In this document: positions 48,475-56,911 of the stretch, piece by piece
How positions within the stretch are numbered: position 1 is the first letter of the stretch
Layout: each line of letters starts with the position of its first letter
Source: Ureibacillus galli
Lineage (GTDB): Bacteria > Bacillota > Bacilli > Bacillales_A > Planococcaceae
Assembly (NCBI RefSeq): GCF_014836845.1
Contig: NZ_JACSQA010000009.1
Coordinates: 1-64,000, forward strand
Length of the DNA stretch: 64,000 nucleotides
Direction: 5' to 3'
Position numbers and translations under genes: made by a program
The notes under the pieces: model-generated
Told to the model about the DNA's origin: nothing
Databases searched by the model: none
Seen by the model: the letters and a program-made list of their open reading frames with translations, nothing else

Positions 48475-49353
48475 TTAATCTTCCACATAATACTTGATTA
48501 ATGCTTGAGTCCCCTTCTCACCATACCCTTTTTCTAGTAAAGTGTTATAAAGCTGTTTTGACAGTTTGACCCCCGGTAAATCTAAATCCATTCTTTCTGC
48601 TTCTTCAATAGCAATCTTCATATCCTTAATAAAATGTTTCACATAAAATCCTGGTTCTAAATCGCCTTTAATCATCCGTGGGCCTAAGTTACTTAAAGAC
48701 CAAGATCCAGCGGCACCTGTAGAAATGGATTGGAGAACCTTCTCAATATCTAATCCAGCTTTTAAGGCATAGGCAATGGATTCGCAAACACCGATCATGT
48801 TTGTAGCAATTAATAATTGGTTACACATTTTCGTATGCTGTCCTGCACCAGGTCCTCCTTGATATACTATATTCGAACCAAATATTTGTAGAATCGGTAG
48901 CAACTCATCAAAGATTTCTTTATCTCCACCAACCATAATGGAAAGCGTTCCATTTTGTGCTCCAACGTCACCACCCGATACAGGAGCATCCATACTGAAA
49001 ATTCCCTTTTCTTTCGCCATTGTATATAATTTCTTTGCTAATGTCGGTTCGGATGTCGTCATATCGACTACAATAGCGCCTTCTTTTGCTGCTTGTAATA
49101 TTCCATCTTGCCCGCTATAAACTTCTTCCACATCAGAAGGGAAACCAACCATTGTAAAAATAATATCTTTCCCAGCTGCCGCTTCTTTTGGTGTAGACGC
49201 CCAATTTGCACCTAAATCAATTAAGTTGTTTGTTTTAGATTTTGTACGGGAGTATACTGTAACGTCAAAATTCGCTTTTAATAAATGTTTCACAATACTT
49301 GCTCCCATTACGCCTGTTCCGATAAATGCTATTTTTTTGTTATGTAACGTCAT
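48475..49353 (-). CDS. ykwC: 3-hydroxyisobutyrate dehydrogenase-like oxidoreductase (YkwC)
   Basis: NAD(P)-dependent beta-hydroxyacid dehydrogenase, 292 residues. N-terminal Rossmann motif GTGVMG (12-17), substrate-binding loop DAPVSGGDVGAQNGTLSIMVGG, and catalytic Lys in GAGQHTKMCNQLL. Relatives act on 3-hydroxyisobutyrate, tartronate semialdehyde or succinic semialdehyde; the exact substrate is open. ATG 49353 has AAGGAG eight bases upstream; ATG 49359 is only two bases from it. Matches B. subtilis ykwC. Confidence 0.88.
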   Translation of the reverse strand: MTLHNKKIAFIGTGVMGASIVKHLLKANFDVTVYSRTKSKTNNLIDLGANWASTPKEAAAGKDIIFTMVGFPSDVEEVYSGQDGILQAAKEGAIVVDMTTSEPTLAKKLYTMAKEKGIFSMDAPVSGGDVGAQNGTLSIMVGGDKEIFDELLPILQIFGSNIVYQGGPGAGQHTKMCNQLLIATNMIGVCESIAYALKAGLDIEKVLQSISTGAAGSWSLSNLGPRMIKGDLEPGFYVKHFIKDMKIAIEEAERMDLDLPGVKLSKQLYNTLLEKGYGEKGTQALIKYYVED

Positions 49354-49479
49354 TTCCATTACTCCTTTTTCCGCTGAAATAAAGCAACAATATTTTCCAC
49401 TTTAATGTAGTTTAGCAAATAAACAAACTTTTGTAGAGATATAGCATAAAGAATTAAGGGGATTTTTACAAAACAAAGA

Positions 49480-49517
49480 AAATAAAAAGAGAGCAGAAGA
49501 TAATCTCTTCTGCTCTT
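49480..49517 (-). terminator. Terminator after the Spo0E-like gene
   Basis: The stem AGAGCAGAAGA/TCTTCTGCTCT (49490-49500 with 49506-49516), loop TAATC, has an A-rich left flank that becomes CTTTTTATTTTC on the minus strand. It lies about 90 bases past the Spo0E-like stop. Confidence 0.8.
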
Positions 49518-49607
49518 AAAGGGGGAAATGAGAATGTTGCTGTGTTCATTTATAATATATCCACTTATTTCATTCTTTAAACAATTACTCCAAAAAATTT
49601 TTATTTA

Positions 49608-49787
49608 TTATTGTACATAATAATAGTCATCGTTACTTTTAAAATCTTCATCTTCATACTGATTCATAAGCCGGTCTAATTCTTTACTCAACCGAATCGT
49701 TTTTGGGTTCTGTAGACCGTACTCAAGCCCAGATTTAATCATCATTTGTCTCTTCTTTTCCAGTTCTTTTAAAAGGTCTTTTCCCAA
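49608..49787 (-). CDS. Spo0E-like aspartyl-phosphate phosphatase
   Basis: Small gene of 59 codons, starting TTG 49787, with AGGAGGAG directly upstream at good spacing. The protein is a helix-turn-helix hairpin with the Spo0E signature SKELDRLMNQYE at residues 34-45 (consensus S-x-x-L-D near the second helix) and a first helix LLKELEKKRQMM. It is followed by an acidic, Tyr-rich tail. Such proteins dephosphorylate Spo0A-P and delay sporulation. A PAS sensor kinase lies about 2 kb away. The family call is firm; which paralogue it is cannot be told. Confidence 0.85.
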   Translation of the reverse strand: MGKDLLKELEKKRQMMIKSGLEYGLQNPKTIRLSKELDRLMNQYEDEDFKSNDDYYYVQ

Positions 49788-49877
49788 GAAGACTCCTCCT
49801 AAAAAATAAAGATGATTATATTATAAAGTTTTCCAGTAAAATAAGGGAGGAAATCGGTTGACAAAGTTCGACATGGT

Positions 49878-50069
49878 CTAGCTTCTAGGCACTTCTAAAA
49901 AAGTGAAGATTACATTTCCTCCCTGCTGTGCCTCTCCACGAAAATGTTTAAACATTTCATCTTTCACTAACACTTCCCGGAACTGTAAAAATTCTTCTTT
50001 TGATATCTCAACACTTTTCACTTCCCCTGATTTTAGTTGTTCAATCATTTTTTTATATTTTTCCATCAT
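49878..50069 (-). CDS. Small uncharacterised protein
   Basis: A 63-residue protein I do not recognise. It has an N-terminal charged helix (EKYKKMIEQLKSGEVKSVEI), a second helix with KEEFLQFREVLV and a C-terminal beta-like segment GGNVIFTFLEVPRS; no membrane segment or cysteine. ATG 50069 has AAAGGAAG about ten bases upstream. It is divergent from ykvS. The composition and ribosome binding site support a real gene. Confidence 0.65.
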   Translation of the reverse strand: MMEKYKKMIEQLKSGEVKSVEISKEEFLQFREVLVKDEMFKHFRGEAQQGGNVIFTFLEVPRS

Positions 50070-50189
50070 AACTACATACTTCCTTTATAAAAATTTAAAT
50101 AAAATTAATTAATTATTCGAAAATGTATTTACTTTTTCCAGATTTTCATGCAAACTTTCTTAATATTAGTCAATAAGGAGCTGACTCTT

Positions 50190-50381
50190 ATGAAAATAGC
50201 AGAAGTTGGAAATATTGTCGAGTTTAAAGAAGGATTACAAGGGGTCGTTGAGAAAGTTAACGAAAACTCTGTCATTGTCGACTTAACGATTATGGATAAT
50301 TTCCATGACCTCGATATGGAAGAAAAAACAGTAGTTAATCACAAGCGATACAAAATATTAAATCATCCAGGTGGTAATTAA
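50190..50381 (+). CDS. ykvS: YkvS family protein (DUF2187)
   Basis: A 63-residue beta-rich protein of the DUF2187/YkvS family, function unknown; the fold resembles KOW/SH3-like small barrels (IVEFKEGLQGVVEKVNENSV, VVNHKRYKIL). ATG 50190 follows AAGGAG by nine bases; the longer frame from 50148 has no site. It has its own terminator. Confidence 0.87.
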   Translation: MKIAEVGNIVEFKEGLQGVVEKVNENSVIVDLTIMDNFHDLDMEEKTVVNHKRYKILNHPGGN

Positions 50382-50407
50382 TTGGCAGATCAGTATTTAT
50401 ATTAATT

Positions 50408-50457
50408 TAATTTCCCTTTTCATTTACTAAAAGATGATAGGGAAATTTTTTTTTGTT
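50408..50457 (+). terminator. Terminator after ykvS
   Basis: AATTTCCCT/AGGGAAATT (50409-50417 with 50439-50447) is followed by a run of Ts ending near 50454. Confidence 0.8.
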
Positions 50458-50485
50458 AAAATAGTCAAAAGGAGGTCATTACCCA

Positions 50486-51097
50486 ATGAAAATATCAAAA
50501 CAATTAGCTGGACTCCTTCTTTCTTTCATTTTCATTTATGTCATGCTATTTTTCACTTTTAAAGAAGCAAGTATTTTTTGGTATCTTTATACCTTTACCC
50601 TTCTTGTAGGAATGGCCATAGCGATTTTAAATGGGAATTTTAAAGATGAACTTCCAACTTGGAAATATTTATTATTTGGTATTGGATATAGCACTATTTT
50701 ATACGGTATTGTCCGCCTTGGCTATCTAATCCTAACGAATTTAAATGGAAGCATAGAAAACAACGTTCAAAGTTTTTTAGAAACATACGGTCCAAACAAT
50801 ATCTGGCATTATCTTTTACTTATTTTCATAATTGTCGTAGGTGAAGAACTGTTTTGGCGTGGATATGTTCAACAACAATTAAAAAAATGGGTTTCACCAA
50901 AAATAGCAGTTATTATTACTAGTATTTTATTTGCGTTATCCTTTAGTTTTAGTGGATTTTTCCCCGGTATTTTAGTAGCCCTATTAACGGGACTCGTTTG
51001 GGGTACGCTTTATGAGTGGAAAAAAAGTATGCCTCTTATTATCGTGTCCCATGAAGTATTCATTTTGTTATTGTTTATGATTTTACCTTTCTACTAA
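50486..51097 (+). CDS. CPBP family membrane protein lacking the motif-2 histidine
   Basis: Membrane protein of 203 residues with about six helices, of the CAAX-protease/bacteriocin-processing (CPBP, Abi) family. Motif 1 EExxxR is present as E120-E121-LFW-R125. Motif 3 His is likely H189 (VSHEVF). Motif 2, normally FxxxH, reads FALSF at 149-153, so the usual second histidine is absent. Active CPBP proteases use both Glu and both His residues, so this one may be inactive or a divergent scaffold. ATG 50486 has AAAGGAGG upstream. Confidence 0.82.
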   Translation: MKISKQLAGLLLSFIFIYVMLFFTFKEASIFWYLYTFTLLVGMAIAILNGNFKDELPTWKYLLFGIGYSTILYGIVRLGYLILTNLNGSIENNVQSFLETYGPNNIWHYLLLIFIIVVGEELFWRGYVQQQLKKWVSPKIAVIITSILFALSFSFSGFFPGILVALLTGLVWGTLYEWKKSMPLIIVSHEVFILLLFMILPFY

Positions 51098-51194
51098 TCA
51101 TAAAGTAAACTAAAACAGAAGTTTCGATGTTCACTATGATCACTTAACTTTTTACTATTTTACTATAATGATATGGATGAATTTTATAACAAGT

Positions 51195-51236
51195 CAAAAG
51201 GAGTTGTCTCATGCTGAAATGAGACAACTCCTTTTA
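51195..51236. terminator. Bidirectional terminator between the CPBP gene and mhqR-like gene
   Basis: The 17-bp perfect stem AAAAGGAGTTGTCTCAT/ATGAGACAACTCCTTTT (51196-51212 with 51219-51235) overlaps the stop codon of the minus-strand regulator gene. Confidence 0.88.
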
Positions 51237-51680
51237 ATATGATAAATCCTTTATAGATAATCCTAGTTTTTTCAACAGCTCAATTGCCGTATCCTTTTCC
51301 TCAGTTGTGAGCACACTTAACAATTCATGTAAATTTTGCTCATGTTCAGGGAAAAGCTGTTTCATAAATTCTGAACCCGCTTCTGTTATATCAGCAAAAG
51401 TAACACGGCGATCGGAAGGACAAGATACCCGTTGTAGATATCCTCTTTTTTCTAACTTATCAATAACATACGTGATTGAACCACTTGCTAACAAAATTTT
51501 ATTACCAATTTGTTGAAGGGGTTGACGTCCTTTATGATAAAGTAGTTCTAGAACGGCAAATTCAGTCGGATTTAAACCGTGCTGTTGGAAAAATTGATTC
51601 GTCACTTCGTTTATGGCTTTATTCGCTCGTGATAAAACTATATACAATTTAAGCGATTGCTTAATTTCATTTGTAGACAT
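51234..51680 (-). CDS. mhqR: MarR-family regulator, MhqR-like (YkvE)
   Basis: A 148-residue winged-helix dimeric regulator. GLNPTEFAVLELLYHKGRQP, ILLASGSITYVIDKLEKRGY and SDRRVTFADITEAG are typical of the MhqR branch, which represses quinone/azo-compound detoxification genes and is released by methylhydroquinone-like compounds. B. subtilis mhqR (ykvE) also neighbours a sporulation kinase gene. No detox gene is adjacent here. ATG 51680 has AAAGGAT upstream. A palindrome sits in its promoter, suggesting autoregulation. Confidence 0.82.
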   Translation of the reverse strand: MSTNEIKQSLKLYIVLSRANKAINEVTNQFFQQHGLNPTEFAVLELLYHKGRQPLQQIGNKILLASGSITYVIDKLEKRGYLQRVSCPSDRRVTFADITEAGSEFMKQLFPEHEQNLHELLSVLTTEEKDTAIELLKKLGLSIKDLSY

Positions 51681-51696
51681 GACAAAACATCCTTTT

Positions 51697-51742
51697 TATC
51701 TAGATATACATGAATTATAGCGATAAAAAGAAAGTTTTGCAA
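51697..51742 (-). promoter_or_regulatory. Promoter and palindromic operator of the mhqR-like gene
   Basis: On the minus strand TTGCAA (51737-51742) and TATAAT (51714-51719) are 17 bases apart. TATCTAGATA (51697-51706), a perfect 10-base palindrome, covers the expected start of transcription. This is a classical position for repression by a MarR dimer. Confidence 0.6.
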
Positions 51743-51764
51743 AGCAAGTAACGGGTATTGTTTT

Positions 51765-53231
51765 TTAAACAACTGGTAATCGATCTAAGGTTTCATTTTC
51801 TAACCATACATCGATTATATTTTCTTCTTCTGTACAAATAATCTTCTCATCACAAATTGGTAATGAAATTTTAAAGGTTGTCCCTTTCCCAACGGAACTT
51901 TCTATTTTAATCGATCCATTATGTTCTTCAATCACTTTCTTTACTAAAGGTAGACCAAGACCTGTTCCTGTCGGCTTTGTTGTATAAAATGGTGTAAACA
52001 ATTGATTGATTTCTGTATCTGTGAGACCTGGACCTTCATCAATTACAGAGACATCAATCCCATCATTATTTGTTTCAAGTTTAATAATAATAGTACCGCC
52101 ATCTGTCATTACCTCTATAGCATTTTTCACTAAATTAATAAGCATCTGTTTTAGTCGCGTACTACTCCCTAAAATGTTCAAACTATAATAATTATAGCTA
52201 TCTATTTTCAACATAATATTGTTTTGCAGTGCGAATGGAATCATTAGTTCTACGACATCATGTACAACTTGAAATACCGAAATTTGTTCATATTGGGTTT
52301 GTTTTGGTTTGGACAAATATAATATTTCATTTAAAATTTCATCCATTCTTTGTAATTCGGAATCCATGATGTTTAAATAACTCAAATTTTCATCGGAAGA
52401 GTTAATTTTAATTAACTCTAGAAAACCTTTTAGAGACGTGAGGGGATTGCGAATTTCATGGGCAATACTAGCAGCCATTTGTCCAATACTATCTTGACTT
52501 TCTTGTTGTTCAAGCTTCTGCTTTAATAACATCTTTTCTGTTTCATCTGTCATAGTTGTAACAACTATATTCATTTTATAATTAAATTTACTGTCTAGTT
52601 TTAAATAAATATCTTCCCCGTGTTTATTCATACTTGAAACATGAACAGAAGCTCGTCCAGTGTTGAGAAGATTTGCGAAATATTGTAACTTGCTATATTC
52701 ATAATCGTTTAGCATTTCAAAAATCATTTCGTGTTGTTTGTTAATGAGATGTTTTTTTCCACATTGGAAATACTCAAGTGCCATATCATTTGCATCCAAA
52801 ATATATCCATTTTTATCAGATAAAATGATGCCATGGGATATATCATTAAACATCGAATAAATATCGAGGTTACTTTTTTGACTTACTAAAGTACGTTTTT
52901 CAGTCATTAAAGCAATTCTAGCAAAGACAAGGTTCTTCTGTTCGTGAAAATATCCCATTAATCGAATTTCTTTAAATTTGTTTTTTCCGATTTTTATATT
53001 TAAATTGCAAAAGCCACCTAATTCTTTCTGGATTTTCGACACAAAATCATTCCAGCGAGCCTTTGATAACTCGTCCATCGGTAATTCCTGTCTTATTGTA
53101 GGATCTATATTTAACAGTTGCGCTGCAAAGTCATTAATTGACTCAATCTGACAAGAAGTATTTAAAATAAGCACTGGATCATTAACGGTTTTAAACAATT
53201 TCCTAAATATAGGTCTAACAGTTTTCACCAT
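51765..53231 (-). CDS. Soluble PAS-domain sporulation-type sensor histidine kinase
   Basis: Cytoplasmic kinase of about 488 residues with no membrane segment: first PAS-like region about 5-110, second PAS about 125-235, dimerisation domain with H258 in SIAHEIRNPLTSLKGF, then HATPase with the N box (LINLVKNAIEVM), G1 (DEGPGL) and G2 (GTGLGLPLVKK). The HEIRNPLTSLKGF pattern is that of KinA-KinE phosphorelay kinases feeding Spo0F. Neighbouring the mhqR-like gene suggests the kinD position, but kinD is a membrane protein, so orthology is unclear. The start is uncertain: ATG 53231 or ATG 53255. Confidence 0.82.
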   Translation of the reverse strand: MVKTVRPIFRKLFKTVNDPVLILNTSCQIESINDFAAQLLNIDPTIRQELPMDELSKARWNDFVSKIQKELGGFCNLNIKIGKNKFKEIRLMGYFHEQKNLVFARIALMTEKRTLVSQKSNLDIYSMFNDISHGIILSDKNGYILDANDMALEYFQCGKKHLINKQHEMIFEMLNDYEYSKLQYFANLLNTGRASVHVSSMNKHGEDIYLKLDSKFNYKMNIVVTTMTDETEKMLLKQKLEQQESQDSIGQMAASIAHEIRNPLTSLKGFLELIKINSSDENLSYLNIMDSELQRMDEILNEILYLSKPKQTQYEQISVFQVVHDVVELMIPFALQNNIMLKIDSYNYYSLNILGSSTRLKQMLINLVKNAIEVMTDGGTIIIKLETNNDGIDVSVIDEGPGLTDTEINQLFTPFYTTKPTGTGLGLPLVKKVIEEHNGSIKIESSVGKGTTFKISLPICDEKIICTEEENIIDVWLENETLDRLPVV

Positions 53232-53255
53232 TTTGCATACACCAATCCCTTCCAT

Positions 53256-53705
53256 TTGGAAAAATACTCTCTAACACGCAATTCATTCATATCTATTCTA
53301 TTAATTAGAAGTTCTATTTATGACTTCCTTTTTTTAATTTTACAAAATATTCTTAATATATATTTATAACAAATTATTTCATACTTCATTTGGTAATAAA
53401 ATGGGTAATGAATATCATTTTATTTAACTAACTAACGAAATAATATTAATTTTCCATTTTAATTTACAATATTTTGCTATCAATGTGTAATAAGTTCTAT
53501 GTAAAATTTCCTTATCACAACAAAATGTAATCTCGAATTCCCCGTCCTTTATACCCAAATTCATTTGAATTTAAACCACTATGGGCATAATTTTTATTTA
53601 ATAAATATGTAGAAATAATAAATTCACTATATATATAGTATTTTTTTACAAAAAAATATAATTCCCTTAATGAATTTTCATATCGATAATTACCGAAATG
53701 TAAAA
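53256..53705. other. AT-rich intergenic region
   Basis: About 450 bases without a supported gene on either strand. It must contain the kinase promoter on the minus strand. A 14-base palindrome ACTATATATATAGT (53626-53639) followed by T7, and an adjacent TATTTTTTT/AAAAAAATA repeat, are notable but may be low-complexity sequence. Confidence 0.5.
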
Positions 53706-53736
53706 GAAAAAAGCCTCATAAAATATTTATGAGACC
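53706..53736 (-). terminator. Terminator after the GDPD gene
   Basis: CTCATAAA/TTTATGAG (53715-53722 with 53726-53733 region) is followed on the minus strand by GCTTTTTTCTTTT. It lies about 35 bases past the stop. Confidence 0.8.
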
Positions 53737-53768
53737 TAATTTTCAACATTCTTATTTTATTTTTACCA

Positions 53769-54569
53769 TCAAGTTCCATAATCCTCTATTATGTTCATCA
53801 ATGCTTTCGTTTCATTCATAAAGTCTGTAAAAACGCCATCCACATTTAATAACAAAGTATTCATCATTAAATCTTGTTCATTATCATGAAAGAACCATAC
53901 ATACACCTTTAATCCTTCTGAATGCATTCGATCAACAAACTCCTTATTAATTTGGTTTGCATTTGGTGCAATGGCCATAGCATATTGCTTAATGCGACTA
54001 ACATCCAAATATTTGACATTGTCATTTAAAACCGTATATACAAGGGGAATGTTTTGATTGAGTTCCCTTATTTTTAATAAGCTTTTTTCAGAGAAAGAGC
54101 CAATCATTACTTGTTGTTGTAAACCATATTTATTAATTAACTGAATAAGTGGTTCTTCCATCTTCGCCTTGTAATTGACGAGCCTCGTCTCAATATAATA
54201 ATTTGTAGTATTTGCAAATTTAGTGAAGATTTCCTCCAAAGTTAAAATCTTTTCCTCATTTTTTAAGCTTAATTTTTTTATATCAGCTAATGTCTTCTCC
54301 GATACGTCTCCCGTCCCATTAGTTGTTCTGTCAACAGAATGATCATGTAACGCTACTAGATGTCCATCTTTTGTCATCCTTAAATCAATTTCAATATAAT
54401 CAGCTTGTCTTTCTATGGCCACTTTATATGCTGTTTCGGAATGCTCGGGAGCTACATCATTCGCCCCACGATGAGCGATAATAAGAAAGTCATCTTGCGG
54501 TTGTGCCAACACAATCATTAAGGAACTAAAAGTGATGAAAAAAGTTAGAAAAGCGATTATTTTCTTCAT
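53769..54569 (-). CDS. Secreted glycerophosphodiester phosphodiesterase
   Basis: Exported GDPD-family enzyme hydrolysing glycerophosphodiesters to glycerol-3-phosphate and an alcohol, 266 residues. N-terminal signal peptide (about 1-23, KKIIAFLTFFITFSSLMIV). Catalytic H33-R34 in IAHRGAN, metal ligands E60 and D62 (YIEID), and second catalytic H75 in ALHDHS. Similar to B. subtilis GlpQ, though shorter. The ribosome binding site before ATG 54569 is weak (only AAG-type matches), so expression may be low or conditional. Single gene with its own terminator. Confidence 0.9.
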   Translation of the reverse strand: MKKIIAFLTFFITFSSLMIVLAQPQDDFLIIAHRGANDVAPEHSETAYKVAIERQADYIEIDLRMTKDGHLVALHDHSVDRTTNGTGDVSEKTLADIKKLSLKNEEKILTLEEIFTKFANTTNYYIETRLVNYKAKMEEPLIQLINKYGLQQQVMIGSFSEKSLLKIRELNQNIPLVYTVLNDNVKYLDVSRIKQYAMAIAPNANQINKEFVDRMHSEGLKVYVWFFHDNEQDLMMNTLLLNVDGVFTDFMNETKALMNIIEDYGT

Positions 54570-54640
54570 ATGCTTATTTTATCTTAATTTAATTTGTTTC
54601 ATGCTAAGTTTTAAATAATAAGGAAATGACAAATTAAAGC

Positions 54641-54672
54641 AAAAAAAGGTTAAACAATGTTTAACCTCTTTT
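54641..54672 (-). terminator. Terminator after ktrD
   Basis: AGGTTAAAC/GTTTAACCT (54648-54656 with 54659-54667) has a run of As on the left, giving a U tail on the minus strand. Confidence 0.82.
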
Positions 54673-54690
54673 AGAAGAAATATTCGTAAT

Positions 54691-56040
54691 TTATCCGATA
54701 ATTACTCGTTCTTTCGGGTAACGGTAAGGAGCTTTCTCCGCTTTCCCTCCTAAAGTATATAAGAAGGAAATTAAACCTACTCGACCGATAAACATTAAAA
54801 TCATCATTACGAATTTCCCTTCCGTCGAAAGATGTTCCGTTATTCCAAGGGACATACCCGATGTTCCGAAGGCAGACGTAATTTCAAATATAATTTGGGT
54901 CGTTGTTGCTGCCGGTTCTGTAATTAACAAGATCATCGTTGCAATCATTACCATAAAGAATGCTAAAATAATCACTGCATATGAACGGAAAATATCAATT
55001 AAATAAATTTCACGCCCAAATAATTGGATCTCTGTACGACCGTTCGCAAAATTGATTAAAAATAAAATCGCTAACGCAAAAGTTGTCGTCCGAATACCAC
55101 CTCCTACCGAACTAGGAGAGGATCCGATGAACATTAGAAAACTTAAGAAAATATCCGTTGCCTCACTAAATTGAGTAATATCAAATGTAGTCAATCCGCC
55201 TGATCTAGTTGAAATGGAATGGAACATAGCAGTAAATAATTTTTCATGCCAAGACATTCCTTTAAAGGATTGGAAAGATTCGATTATTAGAATGATGAAC
55301 GAACCTGCCACAAATAAAATGCCATAAGTTAATGTTGTTATTTTTGTAAATAAACTAAATCTAAACGTTGGATCTTTACGGAACAAAAAGTTTTTCAATT
55401 CAATTAAAACTGGAAATCCGATGGCTCCAAGTACAATAAGAATCATTGTAATAAATTGAACAAAGTAATCCGAATGGAACGGTCTTAAACTATCTCCCGT
55501 TATATCAAATCCACCGTTTGTTGTTGCAGAAATCGATGCAAACACTCCATGTTTAAACGCTTCATTCCACGTATCAAAATATTGGTGATAATGAATCGAT
55601 AAAATAAGTGCACCAATAGCTTCAATGATGAAAAGAATTTTTACGATTTCTTTTAATAATTGAACAACACCCGATAAATTGTACTGATTGTAATCAATCA
55701 TGATTAATTGTCTTTCGCGCATTCCAATTCTTTTACCTGTAATAATCCATAAAAAAGTACCTAGCGACATAATACCAATGGCACCAAGTTGAAGTATTAT
55801 TAATAATATAACCATTCCAAAAGGAGTAAAAGTCGATGCTATATCAAATACTGTTAATCCTGTCACACTTACTGCACTAACAGCTGTAAATAACGTATCG
55901 ACAAGAGAAATTTCAACATGATCTTGGTATACTGCTGGTATTCTCAATAATAAGAAAGAGGATGCAATGGCTATAAAATAATAAGTTACAAGTAGTTGAA
56001 ATGGTGTGATAATTCGTGTCTTTTTTCTATATCGGACCAC
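54691..56040 (-). CDS. ktrD: Potassium uptake channel subunit KtrD (TrkH/KtrB family)
   Basis: Membrane subunit of a Ktr potassium transporter, 449 residues in four repeated M1-P-M2 units. Selectivity-filter-like loops are visible, each with a key glycine: AVSAVSVTGLT, ISATTNGGFD, HSISTRSGGLT and TSAFGTSGMSLG. It pairs with a soluble RCK ring, most likely KtrC encoded at 26.9 kb. Start is GTG 56040 with AAAGAGG upstream. Matches the unlinked ktrC/ktrD arrangement of B. subtilis (ykqB, ykrM). Confidence 0.94.
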   Translation of the reverse strand: MVRYRKKTRIITPFQLLVTYYFIAIASSFLLLRIPAVYQDHVEISLVDTLFTAVSAVSVTGLTVFDIASTFTPFGMVILLIILQLGAIGIMSLGTFLWIITGKRIGMRERQLIMIDYNQYNLSGVVQLLKEIVKILFIIEAIGALILSIHYHQYFDTWNEAFKHGVFASISATTNGGFDITGDSLRPFHSDYFVQFITMILIVLGAIGFPVLIELKNFLFRKDPTFRFSLFTKITTLTYGILFVAGSFIILIIESFQSFKGMSWHEKLFTAMFHSISTRSGGLTTFDITQFSEATDIFLSFLMFIGSSPSSVGGGIRTTTFALAILFLINFANGRTEIQLFGREIYLIDIFRSYAVIILAFFMVMIATMILLITEPAATTTQIIFEITSAFGTSGMSLGITEHLSTEGKFVMMILMFIGRVGLISFLYTLGGKAEKAPYRYPKERVIIG

Positions 56041-56102
56041 TTAATTCGCCTCTTTATTCATTAAGTTCTAGTTACACTAGTATAATGAATATCTTACTAA
56101 AA

Positions 56103-56131
56103 AGAAAGAGGGACAGTCATGACTGTCCCTC
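56103..56131 (-). terminator. Terminator after the terC gene
   Basis: A perfect 24-base palindrome (56108-56131, half-site GAGGGACAGTCA) lies ten bases past the terC stop, with minus-strand TTTCTTTTTAG following. Confidence 0.85.
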
Positions 56132-56140
56132 AAGTTTCCT

Positions 56141-56911
56141 CTATTCTTCTGTTGCATGCTTTTTCTTTTTAGCAACACTAGTAAACCAACCCCCCAGGGC
56201 AATAGCGAGTAATACACCCCAGAAAATAATTTCCCAAGTTGTTGAATGAGGGAAGTCATGTGGAAGTACGCCAACTTTATCATGAGATAAAGTTAAAACA
56301 ACTAATTTAACACCTACCCAACCAACGATTAAAAATGCTGCCGTTTCTAGATCTGGATAATCGTTTAAAATTTTAACGAACCATTGAGCTGCAAATCGCA
56401 TTAAAATCATCCCGATAATACCACCGAAGAACATAACAGCGAACTGACCAGCGTTAATTCCTCCAATATGGAAATCTCCAACCTCTGGTAACGTAACCGC
56501 AATCGCAACGGCTGCAAGCATTGAGTCTACTGCAAAGGCAATGTCTGCAAATTCAACTTTTGCCACTGTAGCCCAAAATCCTTTACCTTTTTGAGACTTC
56601 TCTTCGTTCTCTTCTTCTTCCTCTTCTTTTTTAAACTTCTGCTCATATATATTTTTAATTGAAATAAATAATAAATAAAGGGCACCTACTGCTTGAATTT
56701 GCCAGTAATTTACTAATACTGTTATTAAAAATAAAGCAACGAAACGGAAAATAAAGGCACCGAATAATCCGTAAAATAATGCTTTTTTCTGCAGGTCTTT
56801 TGGTAAATGTTTAACCATTACAGCCATAACTACTGCATTATCTGCGGCTAATAAACCTTCTAATACTATTAAAACTACTAATACCCAGGCATATTCTAAA
56901 AATATATCCAC
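56141..56911 (-). CDS. ykoY: TerC-family manganese exporter (YkoY/MeeY-like)
   Basis: Integral membrane protein of 256 residues with about seven to eight helices; family acidic residues in EGLLAADNAVVMAVMVKHL and KVEFADIAFAVDSMLAAVA are the metal-coordinating DN and DS sites. A Lys/Glu-rich cytoplasmic loop (about 93-112) separates the halves. In B. subtilis, YkoY (MeeY) moves Mn(II) outward to metalate exported enzymes. The gene is preceded by a yybP-ykoY riboswitch, which supports a manganese role. Start is GTG 56911 with AGGGAGG upstream. Confidence 0.92.
   Translation of the reverse strand: MDIFLEYAWVLVVLIVLEGLLAADNAVVMAVMVKHLPKDLQKKALFYGLFGAFIFRFVALFLITVLVNYWQIQAVGALYLLFISIKNIYEQKFKKEEEEEENEEKSQKGKGFWATVAKVEFADIAFAVDSMLAAVAIAVTLPEVGDFHIGGINAGQFAVMFFGGIIGMILMRFAAQWFVKILNDYPDLETAAFLIVGWVGVKLVVLTLSHDKVGVLPHDFPHSTTWEIIFWGVLLAIALGGWFTSVAKKKKHATEE

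Noticed and set aside
53626-53700. Palindrome ACTATATATATAGT with T-run as a terminator
   Set aside because: No gene ends upstream on the plus strand; the sequence is low-complexity AT and probably fortuitous.
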